Assembly (NCBI RefSeq): GCF_902712915.1
Contig: NZ_CACTIA010000004.1
Location: forward strand, 228,815 to 292,814
Direction of reading: 5' to 3'
Source: Acidiphilium sp. C61
Lineage (GTDB): Bacteria; Pseudomonadota; Alphaproteobacteria; Acetobacterales; Acetobacteraceae
DNA length: 64,000 nt
Position numbers and translations under genes: made by a program. Below the pieces are notes generated by a model. The model did no database searches. It saw nothing but the letters and a program-made list of their open reading frames with translations, and was not told the DNA's origin. Below are positions 7,533 to 15,004 of the stretch, piece by piece; the first letter of the stretch is position 1, and every line of letters begins with the position of its first letter.

Positions 7533-8774
7533 TCAGGGCGCAGGCATGTCATCCACTGCATCATCCGAGCGGGCAGCATCAAGGATTTTGGCCTGAGTAG
7601 CAGCTGCCGGCATCTGGAACAGGCGCGGGAAGATGAGATCGGCCTCCTCCAGCGGAAAGCCTATCGTGAAGGGGGCCGATCGACCTTCGGATTCAAGGAG
7701 GCCCCGCTCAACCAGCGGCGTGACGATGCGGCGCGCGTGCCGTTCGGACACACCAAGCAGGGTTTCGACCTCTCCCTTCGGTACATGCCCACGCAGATAG
7801 GCCAGCTCGAGAATGGCGAACGCCCGGGGATCGAGGCGCCCGGTCTCGGCCTCATGCTGGACGAACAGCCTGAGCCGCGGAAGCAGGGTGTCCGGAGCCA
7901 GCATGTCACGCATGAACCGGACCTGGTCGAGAGCGGTCACGAGGAAATACGCGCAGAACTCCGCGAGGCCAGACGCGGATAGCGTGCCGCGGCCATCGGT
8001 GCCCCCCTGTGGCGGATAGTCGGCCCGCGCAAGCTTGGCGCGGTAATCACCGAGCGTCCTGGCCAGGCCCCGCGACACCGACCAGAGATCCGCCCCCTTC
8101 GTGAAGCGCCTGAACCAGGCATGGGTGTAGAGGCGCGCGGTGCGGCCATTCCCGTCGAGGAAGGGATGGATCCAGGCCAGCCGGTGATGTGAGGCCGCTG
8201 CGGCGATCAGGGAGAAGGCGGGTCCGACGCCTCTATAGCCGGCCTCGAAATGTGCCATGAACCCAGGCACCATCTCCGGCGCGACCGCCTCGTGACGTCC
8301 CACCACCACATACAGGTTCCGGAACTCGCCCGGCACGACGCGGTGCCGAACTCCGTTCAGCTCCACTGACCTGAACGATTCCGGCATGTGCAGGTAGAAG
8401 TCCTTGTGGATCGACCTGATCAACTCCGTGCCGAGACCAAGGCGATCATAGGCTCCATCATCGATCCGTTCCTGGACCTTGATATGCGCACGCGCCTCCA
8501 CCTGCTTGTCCCGGACGGCCGGATCAGACGAGTAATTCTCCGACAGGGCGCGCTGGATGTCTTTCGGATGGGTGTTATGGCCCTCTATCAAGTTGCTGTA
8601 GTAGCAATTCATCGCTCTAACGAGACGGGCAATCGCGAGCCTCGGCGCATCAGGTATCATCCCGCCCATTTCGGCCGCCTCAGATGTGATGCGGAAGGAC
8701 AAATCGAGTAGGTGCCTGGATTCGGCACGCCCCTCCTCCGGCATCAAAGTCAGGGAACCAGGAAATTCACGCAT
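7533..8774 (-). CDS. Fic family AMP-transferase with C-terminal winged helix
   Basis: A 413-residue Fic protein. The active-site loop H-P-F-L-D-G-N-G-R sits at 203-211, matching HPFx(D/E)GN(G/K)R. An S-N-L-I-E-G segment at 60-65 fits the inhibitory helix of class II Fic proteins, where the glutamate blocks ATP binding. The last 100 residues look like a winged helix (G-H-V-P-K-G-E-V-E-T-L-L-G-V-S-E-R-H). Fic enzymes AMPylate protein targets; the winged helix suggests it also binds DNA, perhaps its own promoter. All catalytic residues are present. Confidence 0.88.
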   Translation of the reverse strand: MREFPGSLTLMPEEGRAESRHLLDLSFRITSEAAEMGGMIPDAPRLAIARLVRAMNCYYSNLIEGHNTHPKDIQRALSENYSSDPAVRDKQVEARAHIKVQERIDDGAYDRLGLGTELIRSIHKDFYLHMPESFRSVELNGVRHRVVPGEFRNLYVVVGRHEAVAPEMVPGFMAHFEAGYRGVGPAFSLIAAAASHHRLAWIHPFLDGNGRTARLYTHAWFRRFTKGADLWSVSRGLARTLGDYRAKLARADYPPQGGTDGRGTLSASGLAEFCAYFLVTALDQVRFMRDMLAPDTLLPRLRLFVQHEAETGRLDPRAFAILELAYLRGHVPKGEVETLLGVSERHARRIVTPLVERGLLESEGRSAPFTIGFPLEEADLIFPRLFQMPAAATQAKILDAARSDDAVDDMPAP

Positions 8775-8863
8775 CTTTTTGACCTATAATATGTCCGGTC
8801 TCTTGTCCAAAACTGGATATCATAATTCCCTGCATATTACTATTATTTTTTATTTTTCGGAAT

Positions 8864-8891
8864 AAATTCGGCCGCTATGATGTCCGAATTT
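8864..8891. promoter_or_regulatory. Inverted repeat upstream of the Fic gene
   Basis: AAATTCGG at 8864-8871 and CCGAATTT at 8884-8891 are perfect inverted copies around a 12-base spacer, in AT-rich DNA about 90 bases upstream of the Fic start. It could be an operator for the Fic winged helix. Confidence 0.4.
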
Positions 8892-8922
8892 TTGACCGCA
8901 ACAGACACTCGATTTCGGACGC

Positions 8923-10029
8923 TCATTGGCCAGGCGCCGGCATGTCGTCCACCTCGGGTCGAATCTCCGGCTGTCCGTGCACCCGGACCGTCCGCCCGAC
9001 CGGCGCGTCACCCACCCCCATGCGGATATGTGGCCGGCGCCAGAAGATGGTCCCGCCACGATGGACCAGATGGCCGCGCACCCAGTGCGTCGCGCGCGGA
9101 CCTGCCGCACCACCTGCGGCCACCCGCCGGCGCTCGGCACGCTCCTCCGGCGAGACGTTCATCGACACGACCAGGTGATCGAGCAGGGGGCTCCGGCCCG
9201 ATTTCACCCTGGCCTTGTTGAGCCGGGCGCGGTCGACCGGGGCCGTTCGCACCGCTTGCCGGGCATTCATCATCGCCGCGGCGGGGACCAGCATGCAGTA
9301 CTCCGACCAGATGTCCGCGACGGCGTTCGAGACGAATTCGACCGGATTGTAGTGGCCCAGATGAGCGATGAGCTTGGCGACACCGGAGTTGCTCCAGTCC
9401 ATCATCATCGTGGCCCGTATCCGGTCCAGGTAGCGAGCTCGCCCTGGTTCAAGCTCATTGTTGAATCCGATCTCCGGGATGGGAATCCCGGTTGCACGCT
9501 CGAGGGAAGCGGCTCCGACCATGGCCCGGGCGTCGAGATCCTGCCGGTCGAGGTCGAAATGGATTGTGGGCAGGTTCGACATCACCATGCCGTCGTAGTT
9601 GCTCGTCAGGCCGCCTTTGCCGTCGGATTCCGGCACCGGCCAGAGCACGGAAATCTCGCCTCTCCGACCGCTTTCGTCGGTCTCGACGATGAAGCCGACC
9701 CGCTTCGGCATGAAATTGTCATCCTGAACTCGCTGGCGGACATGCGCACGCCGCCAGGTATCCCGGGCGAAGTCGTCGTCCCACTCGAACCAGGCGCACC
9801 GCCACGGAATCCGGATCGCATCGATGCAACCGGTGAGCGCCTCGGGGTAGTCGATCGAGCTGGTGATCAACGCCTCCGTTACGTCGTTGGCCAGGATGAA
9901 GCGCGGCGCCGAGGGCAGCGTGTCCGCGACCGAGACGATCCGCTGGATCGAGGCAGTCGCCGCTTGCAGTGCTCCCGGGACAGCGAGGATCCTGTTCCTC
10001 ATCGCGACGACCTGATCACACAGAAGCAT
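8923..10029 (-). CDS. Conserved-looking hypothetical protein
   Basis: A 368-residue protein. I place the start at the ATG at 10029, which has GGGAG seven bases upstream; the open frame extends further but through the promoter region. The C-terminal third has a compact pattern, V-S-P-E-E-R-A-E-R-R, then H-W-V-R-G-H-L-V-H-R and W-R-R-P-H-I-R-M-G, that reminds me of uncharacterised phage and plasmid proteins of alphaproteobacteria. The central part is rich in Trp and Asp. Function unknown. It is divergent from the C39-like gene at 10170, and a TTTGTATTGT element 49 bases upstream is a promoter candidate. Confidence 0.65.
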   Translation of the reverse strand: MLLCDQVVAMRNRILAVPGALQAATASIQRIVSVADTLPSAPRFILANDVTEALITSSIDYPEALTGCIDAIRIPWRCAWFEWDDDFARDTWRRAHVRQRVQDDNFMPKRVGFIVETDESGRRGEISVLWPVPESDGKGGLTSNYDGMVMSNLPTIHFDLDRQDLDARAMVGAASLERATGIPIPEIGFNNELEPGRARYLDRIRATMMMDWSNSGVAKLIAHLGHYNPVEFVSNAVADIWSEYCMLVPAAAMMNARQAVRTAPVDRARLNKARVKSGRSPLLDHLVVSMNVSPEERAERRRVAAGGAAGPRATHWVRGHLVHRGGTIFWRRPHIRMGVGDAPVGRTVRVHGQPEIRPEVDDMPAPGQ

Positions 10030-10169
10030 TCGACATCTCCCGACCATACTCGATAGAGCGGCGCGCTCACCGCACTTACAATACAAAATTGGTGAGTAAT
10101 TATGAAGTTTCATCTTCGTTTTTTGCACATTCAGGATGTAATCTGGCTGGGAAACCCGGAGATGAATCA

Positions 10170-11315
10170 ATGAGCGGTCAAAGCCAGTCCGGCCAGGCCC
10201 GCCCGGAAGCGGGCGATCGCGAGCACTATGCGTGGCACCACATGCGACAGCCGAACGGCTTCACCTGCGGTTCGACCTGCGTGGGCATGCTCTCCAGTAT
10301 CCTCCTTGCCGGCGAGCCCGATCCGCCGCGCCTCCATCCCGAGGTCATCGCCGGCATGATGGGGACCAACCCCCGGACCGGGACGACCGAGGTCGAGATG
10401 AAGCGCGGTCTCGATCTCTATGGCATCCCGCACGAGCGGATGCCGCCGACCGCAGACGGTGCGGGGCCGGACCGGATGGAAGACCTCGTCGGCTGGCTGG
10501 AAGCGGGCAACATGGCCATGCTCCGATGCCTCGTCATCGGCATGAAGCACTGGATCCTCGCGACGCACGCCGACGCGCGCGGCATCCATGTTCTCGACCC
10601 GGCAGCCCAGAGCCCGGGCATCCTTTCTCCCAATCACGTCGCCTCGCTCATCCGGCCGCGCGGTTGGGAATTCTGGAAGATTCCGGCCAACGTGCCCTGC
10701 CGGGCACTGCATTTCGGCCGGCTGCCAAGACCCGGCATTACGACCGATGCGATGCAGGACGCGGTTGTTGGGCTCCTCCTCGATCATGGCGACCTCGAGC
10801 GGCGGATGATCCCGCCCGAGGCTGCCCGCTGGCTCGTCGGGCAGCTTATGCGCTCCGAACAGAGCTATGGCCTGTGGGCTGGCAACCGGCTCCTGGCTGC
10901 CCACATCGCCAGCGGCTGCCAGCCGTGGAAGGTCCTCGAGGATGCCGGCTTTACGGTCGACGAGGCGACCATGGAGCGTCTGCGCGTCCAACTCGCCCGC
11001 CTGCCCGGCGCAGTCTGTCATTCGCTCGCCACCGCGGTGCATCCGGACGTCGAGGAAAATGGCGGCCGGTGGCTGGTCGATGCCGCGCCCGGGCTGTTCG
11101 GCTTTGCCGGCGTCCACGGCATCGAGCGCGTGGATGAGGCAGCCGGCGAGGGGGCTGGTGCCACGCTCATGGAGATCCGCCAGGGCGAGATGCGATACTT
11201 CATCCGGGAGACACCGGATCTGGACGGCATGGTCGACCATTCCGAAATGGCAGTGGGTGCGATCCACGGGGCGCCCGATGATGATGCGCAGGGGCCCAGG
11301 CCATCTCCAGGGTAA
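10170..11315 (+). CDS. C39-like papain-fold peptidase domain protein
   Basis: A 381-residue protein from the ATG at 10170. The N-terminal 150 residues resemble a C39-type cysteine peptidase domain: N-G-F-T-C-G-S-T-C at 29-37 supplies the nucleophile, and K-H-W-I-L-A near 126-131 with V-L-D-P near 141-144 supplies the His and Asp. The remaining 230 residues have no recognisable domain. C39 domains usually sit on ABC exporters and cut double-glycine leaders, but no transporter segment is present, so the role is open. It has no signal peptide. Confidence 0.6.
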   Translation: MSGQSQSGQARPEAGDREHYAWHHMRQPNGFTCGSTCVGMLSSILLAGEPDPPRLHPEVIAGMMGTNPRTGTTEVEMKRGLDLYGIPHERMPPTADGAGPDRMEDLVGWLEAGNMAMLRCLVIGMKHWILATHADARGIHVLDPAAQSPGILSPNHVASLIRPRGWEFWKIPANVPCRALHFGRLPRPGITTDAMQDAVVGLLLDHGDLERRMIPPEAARWLVGQLMRSEQSYGLWAGNRLLAAHIASGCQPWKVLEDAGFTVDEATMERLRVQLARLPGAVCHSLATAVHPDVEENGGRWLVDAAPGLFGFAGVHGIERVDEAAGEGAGATLMEIRQGEMRYFIRETPDLDGMVDHSEMAVGAIHGAPDDDAQGPRPSPG

Positions 11316-11367
11316 GAAGGTGAGCTGGCCCTCCGGCCTGTCCCCTCATGCATCGCAGCCGAAGCGT

Positions 11368-11979
11368 CTACACCTCGGGTGACGGCGATCCGCGTGGCCG
11401 ATCAAGCCCGTAGCGCCTGCGCATCAGGCCAGCATCGATCATGACATCGGCCAGCCGGTCATGATAGCCGATATCGGCGCCAATCCGGCACCCGAGCTCA
11501 TAGCCGCTGATGGCCGCGGCCAGGCCGCCCGGTGAGTACAGGTGCGCTCCATACCCGTCATCATCCTCCAGCATCCTGGAATAGAGGGAGAGCTCGGCGC
11601 CGAGCCCCAGGCCCCGCCACTGGGGAGCGACGAAAATCATGCCATAACCTGAAACGGCGACGACGCCCCCTTCGTTTGCGCGGCATGCAATGAAGGGTAT
11701 CCCAGTCTCGGGGTCGCGGGCATCGGCAAGGCAGATGGATATTCCCTCCGCCCCGCAGGCATCCGACGAGAGGACCTTCGTCTCTTCCACCTGCCGAAAA
11801 AGGGGCCGCAACATCCGCTCCGCAGAGGCCGAGTACGTCTCGCCAATTTCGAGCCGTGAGAGGCTCCCGTGCCTGCCCAGCAGAAATGCAGGGGCACCAG
11901 TCTGCCACGGGGCGCGCCCTGACGCTGCCGCCGCGGCGATGGCTCGGGCGAGGTGCGGCCGGGCGAAAGCCGGCGTCAC
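11368..11979 (-). CDS. GNAT-like acetyltransferase
   Basis: A 203-residue protein with I-F-V-A-P-Q-W-R-G-L-G-L-G-A-E-L near residue 115. This fits the acetyl-CoA binding motif A (V-x-P-x-x-R-G-x-G-x-G) of the GNAT fold. The surrounding strand and helix pattern also fits. The start is a GTG overlapping the stop of the upstream gene (GTGA). The substrate is unknown. Confidence 0.6.
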   Translation of the reverse strand: MTPAFARPHLARAIAAAAASGRAPWQTGAPAFLLGRHGSLSRLEIGETYSASAERMLRPLFRQVEETKVLSSDACGAEGISICLADARDPETGIPFIACRANEGGVVAVSGYGMIFVAPQWRGLGLGAELSLYSRMLEDDDGYGAHLYSPGGLAAAISGYELGCRIGADIGYHDRLADVMIDAGLMRRRYGLDRPRGSPSPEV

Positions 11980-12533
11980 GGCTGCGGCTCGGGCCCCGGC
12001 TCCGGCGTGACCTCGTCAAGATGTCCGATCTCCTGGCTGGCCTCGTCAATGAACTGCGCCATCAGGCTGTCCGTGCTGCCGCGGAAGATCGACTTCGGCG
12101 TGACCAGCATCGCGCTGCCGCCAGTGGCCTGCGGCTCAGGCTTGCTGCAGGTCCAGGCCGCCGTGATCCGGATCATCCGCTGGGGCAGGCGCGCGGAGAT
12201 GTCCTGCAGCACCGCCAGCCACGCGTCCTCGTCGATATCGACCGTGACCATGTCATCGTCGCCGCTGCCCCCAGCCGCCGCGGCTTCCAGTGCAGCGGCG
12301 AGGGTGCGGCCGACACCGGTGGCCTTGTCCGGAAGGCTCTCGAATGCCTTACGCAACTCCGAGAGACGCATCTCCAGGAAACCCCCGGCCGTCTCGCTGG
12401 CAAACAGATGAATCAACTCACCGTCCGGCTGTGCATCCTGAAAGGCGGCGTCCAGGATCTCGCGCTCCAACGTGGAAAGCAAAGCCAGCGGCAGCGGCTC
12501 ATGAACGGCGACGGTGCTGTAATAGTTGGGCAT
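11976..12533 (-). CDS. Hypothetical protein
   Basis: A 185-residue protein from the ATG at 12533, with GGAG nine bases upstream. It begins M-P-N-Y-Y-S-T-V-A-V and has an acidic glycine-rich linker around residue 100 and a proline-glutamate tail. No family recognised. It is the first gene of a two-gene operon with the GNAT-like protein, which starts within its stop codon. Confidence 0.6.
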   Translation of the reverse strand: MPNYYSTVAVHEPLPLALLSTLEREILDAAFQDAQPDGELIHLFASETAGGFLEMRLSELRKAFESLPDKATGVGRTLAAALEAAAAGGSGDDDMVTVDIDEDAWLAVLQDISARLPQRMIRITAAWTCSKPEPQATGGSAMLVTPKSIFRGSTDSLMAQFIDEASQEIGHLDEVTPEPGPEPQP

Positions 12534-12663
12534 GATGGTTCTCCGATGGCTTCTTCGTGCTATAGAAATCGTGGGACATTTTTCAATGTATGATTGATTT
12601 TTGTCGGGTCGCCGCCCATAATGCCGGACACCGGGTTCTCCTGCGCTGGAGAGGTGCCAAGCA

Positions 12664-12777
12664 ATGTCGTTCGCCATCCCTCACGAGCCCCTCAGCCGGG
12701 GCTGGCTCCCCTTCGAGCATGTCAGCGGGGAGGAGGCCATCACACATGAGACCGTGGCCGAGGCGCAGGCGGCATGA
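12664..12777 (+). CDS. Small 37-residue protein upstream of the deoxyribosyltransferase
   Basis: A 37-codon frame starting at an ATG with GAGAGG about ten bases upstream. Its stop overlaps the ATG of the next gene (ATGA). Codon third positions are GC-rich like the neighbours. The peptide is mildly acidic with S-R-G-W-L-P-F-E-H-V and has no recognisable family. It may be a real small protein or a leader that couples translation to the next gene. Confidence 0.45.
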   Translation: MSFAIPHEPLSRGWLPFEHVSGEEAITHETVAEAQAA

Positions 12778-13331
12778 TGACGAGCGACAAGCCCCGCATC
12801 TATCTCGCCGGGCCGGACGTCTTCCGGGCCGATTCCGATACTCATGGTGCGCACCTTATCCAGCTCTGTGCCGCGCACGGCGTGACGGGCGTCTACCCGG
12901 CGGACAATGATATGGTCGCCGGCATCGACACGATGCTGCGCGCCGGCCAGCCACCTTCAGAGGTCGCGCGGGCGATCTTCCGAGCGAATGCCGATCGCCT
13001 CCGCACCTGCGACGCGGTGCTTGCGAACATCGACCCCTTCCGCAGCCCGGGCGCGGATAACGGCACGGCGTGGGAGATGGGGATGGCCTATGGCCTCGGC
13101 CTCCCGGTCTTCGCGTACACCTCAGACCTGCGGACGACCCGCGAGAAGATCTCGAACTGGCATTGCGCGCCATTCTCGGTGCAGGACGGCATCATCCGGG
13201 ATCGCGATGGCATGATGGTCGAGGATTTCGGCGAGGTCGACAACCTCATGCTCACCTGCTCGGTCGTCGGCGAACGCGTTCACCCCGACTTCCTCTCCGC
13301 GCTCCGCGCGGCAGCCGCTCACCTCGCCTGA
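12774..13331 (+). CDS. Nucleoside 2-deoxyribosyltransferase
   Basis: A 185-residue protein of the nucleoside 2-deoxyribosyltransferase family. It shows I-Y-L-A-G-P-D-V-F at 9-17 and D-N-G-T-A-W-E-M-G near 95, where the glutamate is the catalytic nucleophile. The enzyme exchanges the base on deoxynucleosides, a salvage reaction common on phages and plasmids. Two adjacent ATG codons are possible starts. It is translationally coupled to the 37-residue frame upstream. Together with the dUTPase at 19.8 kb it suggests plasmid control of the deoxynucleotide pool. Confidence 0.85.
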   Translation: MMTSDKPRIYLAGPDVFRADSDTHGAHLIQLCAAHGVTGVYPADNDMVAGIDTMLRAGQPPSEVARAIFRANADRLRTCDAVLANIDPFRSPGADNGTAWEMGMAYGLGLPVFAYTSDLRTTREKISNWHCAPFSVQDGIIRDRDGMMVEDFGEVDNLMLTCSVVGERVHPDFLSALRAAAAHLA

Positions 13332-13499
13332 CACACATCACCACATGTTCTCATCTTGTTCTGAATGCGCGCAATATATTGTGGGCAACGGGCGCGCGCG
13401 ACTGCTTGTTCGCTTGCTTTCGCCCTGGCCGTCTGTTTGATTCGCGGCGTGGGCGCTGCATTCGGCATGCGCCCGATCATAACTGGCGGGCAGATTTAG

Positions 13500-14975
13500 A
13501 TGACCAAGGCTTCCGGCAATCCGACCGACGATATCAGCGGCTTGCTGGAAGATGGAATTGGCGTTTTCGACGACGCCGGCGAGCTTCACGTGCCCCTGCG
13601 CCGCGGGCGTGGCGGCGCGCCGGCGGCAGGCACCCGAGGCGACTGGGGGCTCGAAGAGCCGTCCGCACCACCGATTGTCCAGTCACCCGGCATGAATGAC
13701 CGGGTCTCGAACTGGGCGGCCCGCAACATCATTGCGCCCGCGATCCTTGCCATCATCCAGCCCACCGGGCTCGACCGCGAGCAGGCCGGGCGCGTGCATG
13801 ACGCCGTGCGCCGGCTGATCCCGGCCGGCCTGCCGCCGGGGGCCCTGAACCTGCACGGCGCGGTCAAACTGCTGTTCGGCATGGAGTTCCGCTCGCTGCC
13901 GCTGAAGACCCGCTGCGAGACGCTCGAGATGTTGCTCGCGTGGATGGGGCTCACCGAGGAGGTCGGCCTCGAGTTCTTCGGTGAGGACATATGGCGGGCG
14001 TTGCCGTTCCACTGGAACCAGCGCGTCGCCGAGCTGGACACGAGCGACGACGCGGTCGCACCGGTGGAGGTGGCTGCCGGCGCGACCGACGCCAGGCGGG
14101 ATGTCGCCACGGGCGTCATCGTTGTGCGCGAGATCGGCAACAGCGACAATGACAGCGCGAAGCGGGCGGACAAGGCAGTGACCAGCCTGGTGCAGAAGCC
14201 GCTTCCGCTGTTCCGCTCGAACCGCCTGGATACGTTCCGCGAGCGGATGCTGGCCGACTTCCCTCATGCCGCCACCGCGATCGACGATCTCTACTGGGAC
14301 CTGACGACGCGCGATCACGTCGCATGGACGCCCCGGATCCTGGTCGGCAACCCGGGGGTCGGCAAGACCAGCTTCGTCGAGGCGGCCTGCCTGGTGCTGG
14401 AGATCCCCTACCTGAAATATCCGTGTGGCGGCGATACCGACTCCGTCTCGTTCCGCGGCGCCTCCCGGAAATGGTCCACCACCTCGCCGTCGCTGCCGCT
14501 GAGCCTGATCGCCTCGCACCAGATCGCCAATCCGGTCATCATCCTCGACGAGATCGAGAAGGCCGGGACCAGTCGCTACAACGGCAACCTGCTCGACGTA
14601 TTGCTGGGCATGATGGACCGCAAGCAGGCGTCCGGCTGGTATGACCCGCATGTCGAGGCCCCGATCGACCTCCGCCATGTGAACTGGCTGGCCACGGCCA
14701 ACTCCACGAAGGACCTGCCGCCCGCGATCCGTGACCGGTTCCGGATGGTGAGCCGCATTGCCGATCCGTCTGCCGAACACGGTCCCCACCTGGTGAAGGC
14801 GCTACTCCGGCAGGTCGTGGCCGAGCGCGGTCCAGGAGCTGCGATGATCGAGCCTCTCGGCCTCGATGAGATCGAGGCGATCACCGGGATCTGGGGCGGT
14901 GGATCCGTCCGGCAGCTCCAGACGGTGCTGGAGCACTGGCTGCGTCAGCGGGACCGGTCGGCCAGCCGGCACTAG
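13500..14975 (+). CDS. Lon-like AAA+ ATPase
   Basis: A 491-residue protein with an AAA+ module in its C-terminal half. The Walker A motif is G-N-P-G-V-G-K-T at 283-290, Walker B is V-I-I-L-D-E-I at 346-352, a sensor Asn sits in W-L-A-T-A-N-S, and R-D-R-F near 411 may be the arginine finger. The arrangement resembles the ATPase part of Lon, but no Ser-Lys protease domain follows. The first 230 residues are unrecognised and may bind a substrate. It converges on the large sigma-r4 protein. Confidence 0.8.
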   Translation: MTKASGNPTDDISGLLEDGIGVFDDAGELHVPLRRGRGGAPAAGTRGDWGLEEPSAPPIVQSPGMNDRVSNWAARNIIAPAILAIIQPTGLDREQAGRVHDAVRRLIPAGLPPGALNLHGAVKLLFGMEFRSLPLKTRCETLEMLLAWMGLTEEVGLEFFGEDIWRALPFHWNQRVAELDTSDDAVAPVEVAAGATDARRDVATGVIVVREIGNSDNDSAKRADKAVTSLVQKPLPLFRSNRLDTFRERMLADFPHAATAIDDLYWDLTTRDHVAWTPRILVGNPGVGKTSFVEAACLVLEIPYLKYPCGGDTDSVSFRGASRKWSTTSPSLPLSLIASHQIANPVIILDEIEKAGTSRYNGNLLDVLLGMMDRKQASGWYDPHVEAPIDLRHVNWLATANSTKDLPPAIRDRFRMVSRIADPSAEHGPHLVKALLRQVVAERGPGAAMIEPLGLDEIEAITGIWGGGSVRQLQTVLEHWLRQRDRSASRH

Positions 14976-15004
14976 GCTGGCCGACCCACCCCTTCGCCCG
15001 GCCG

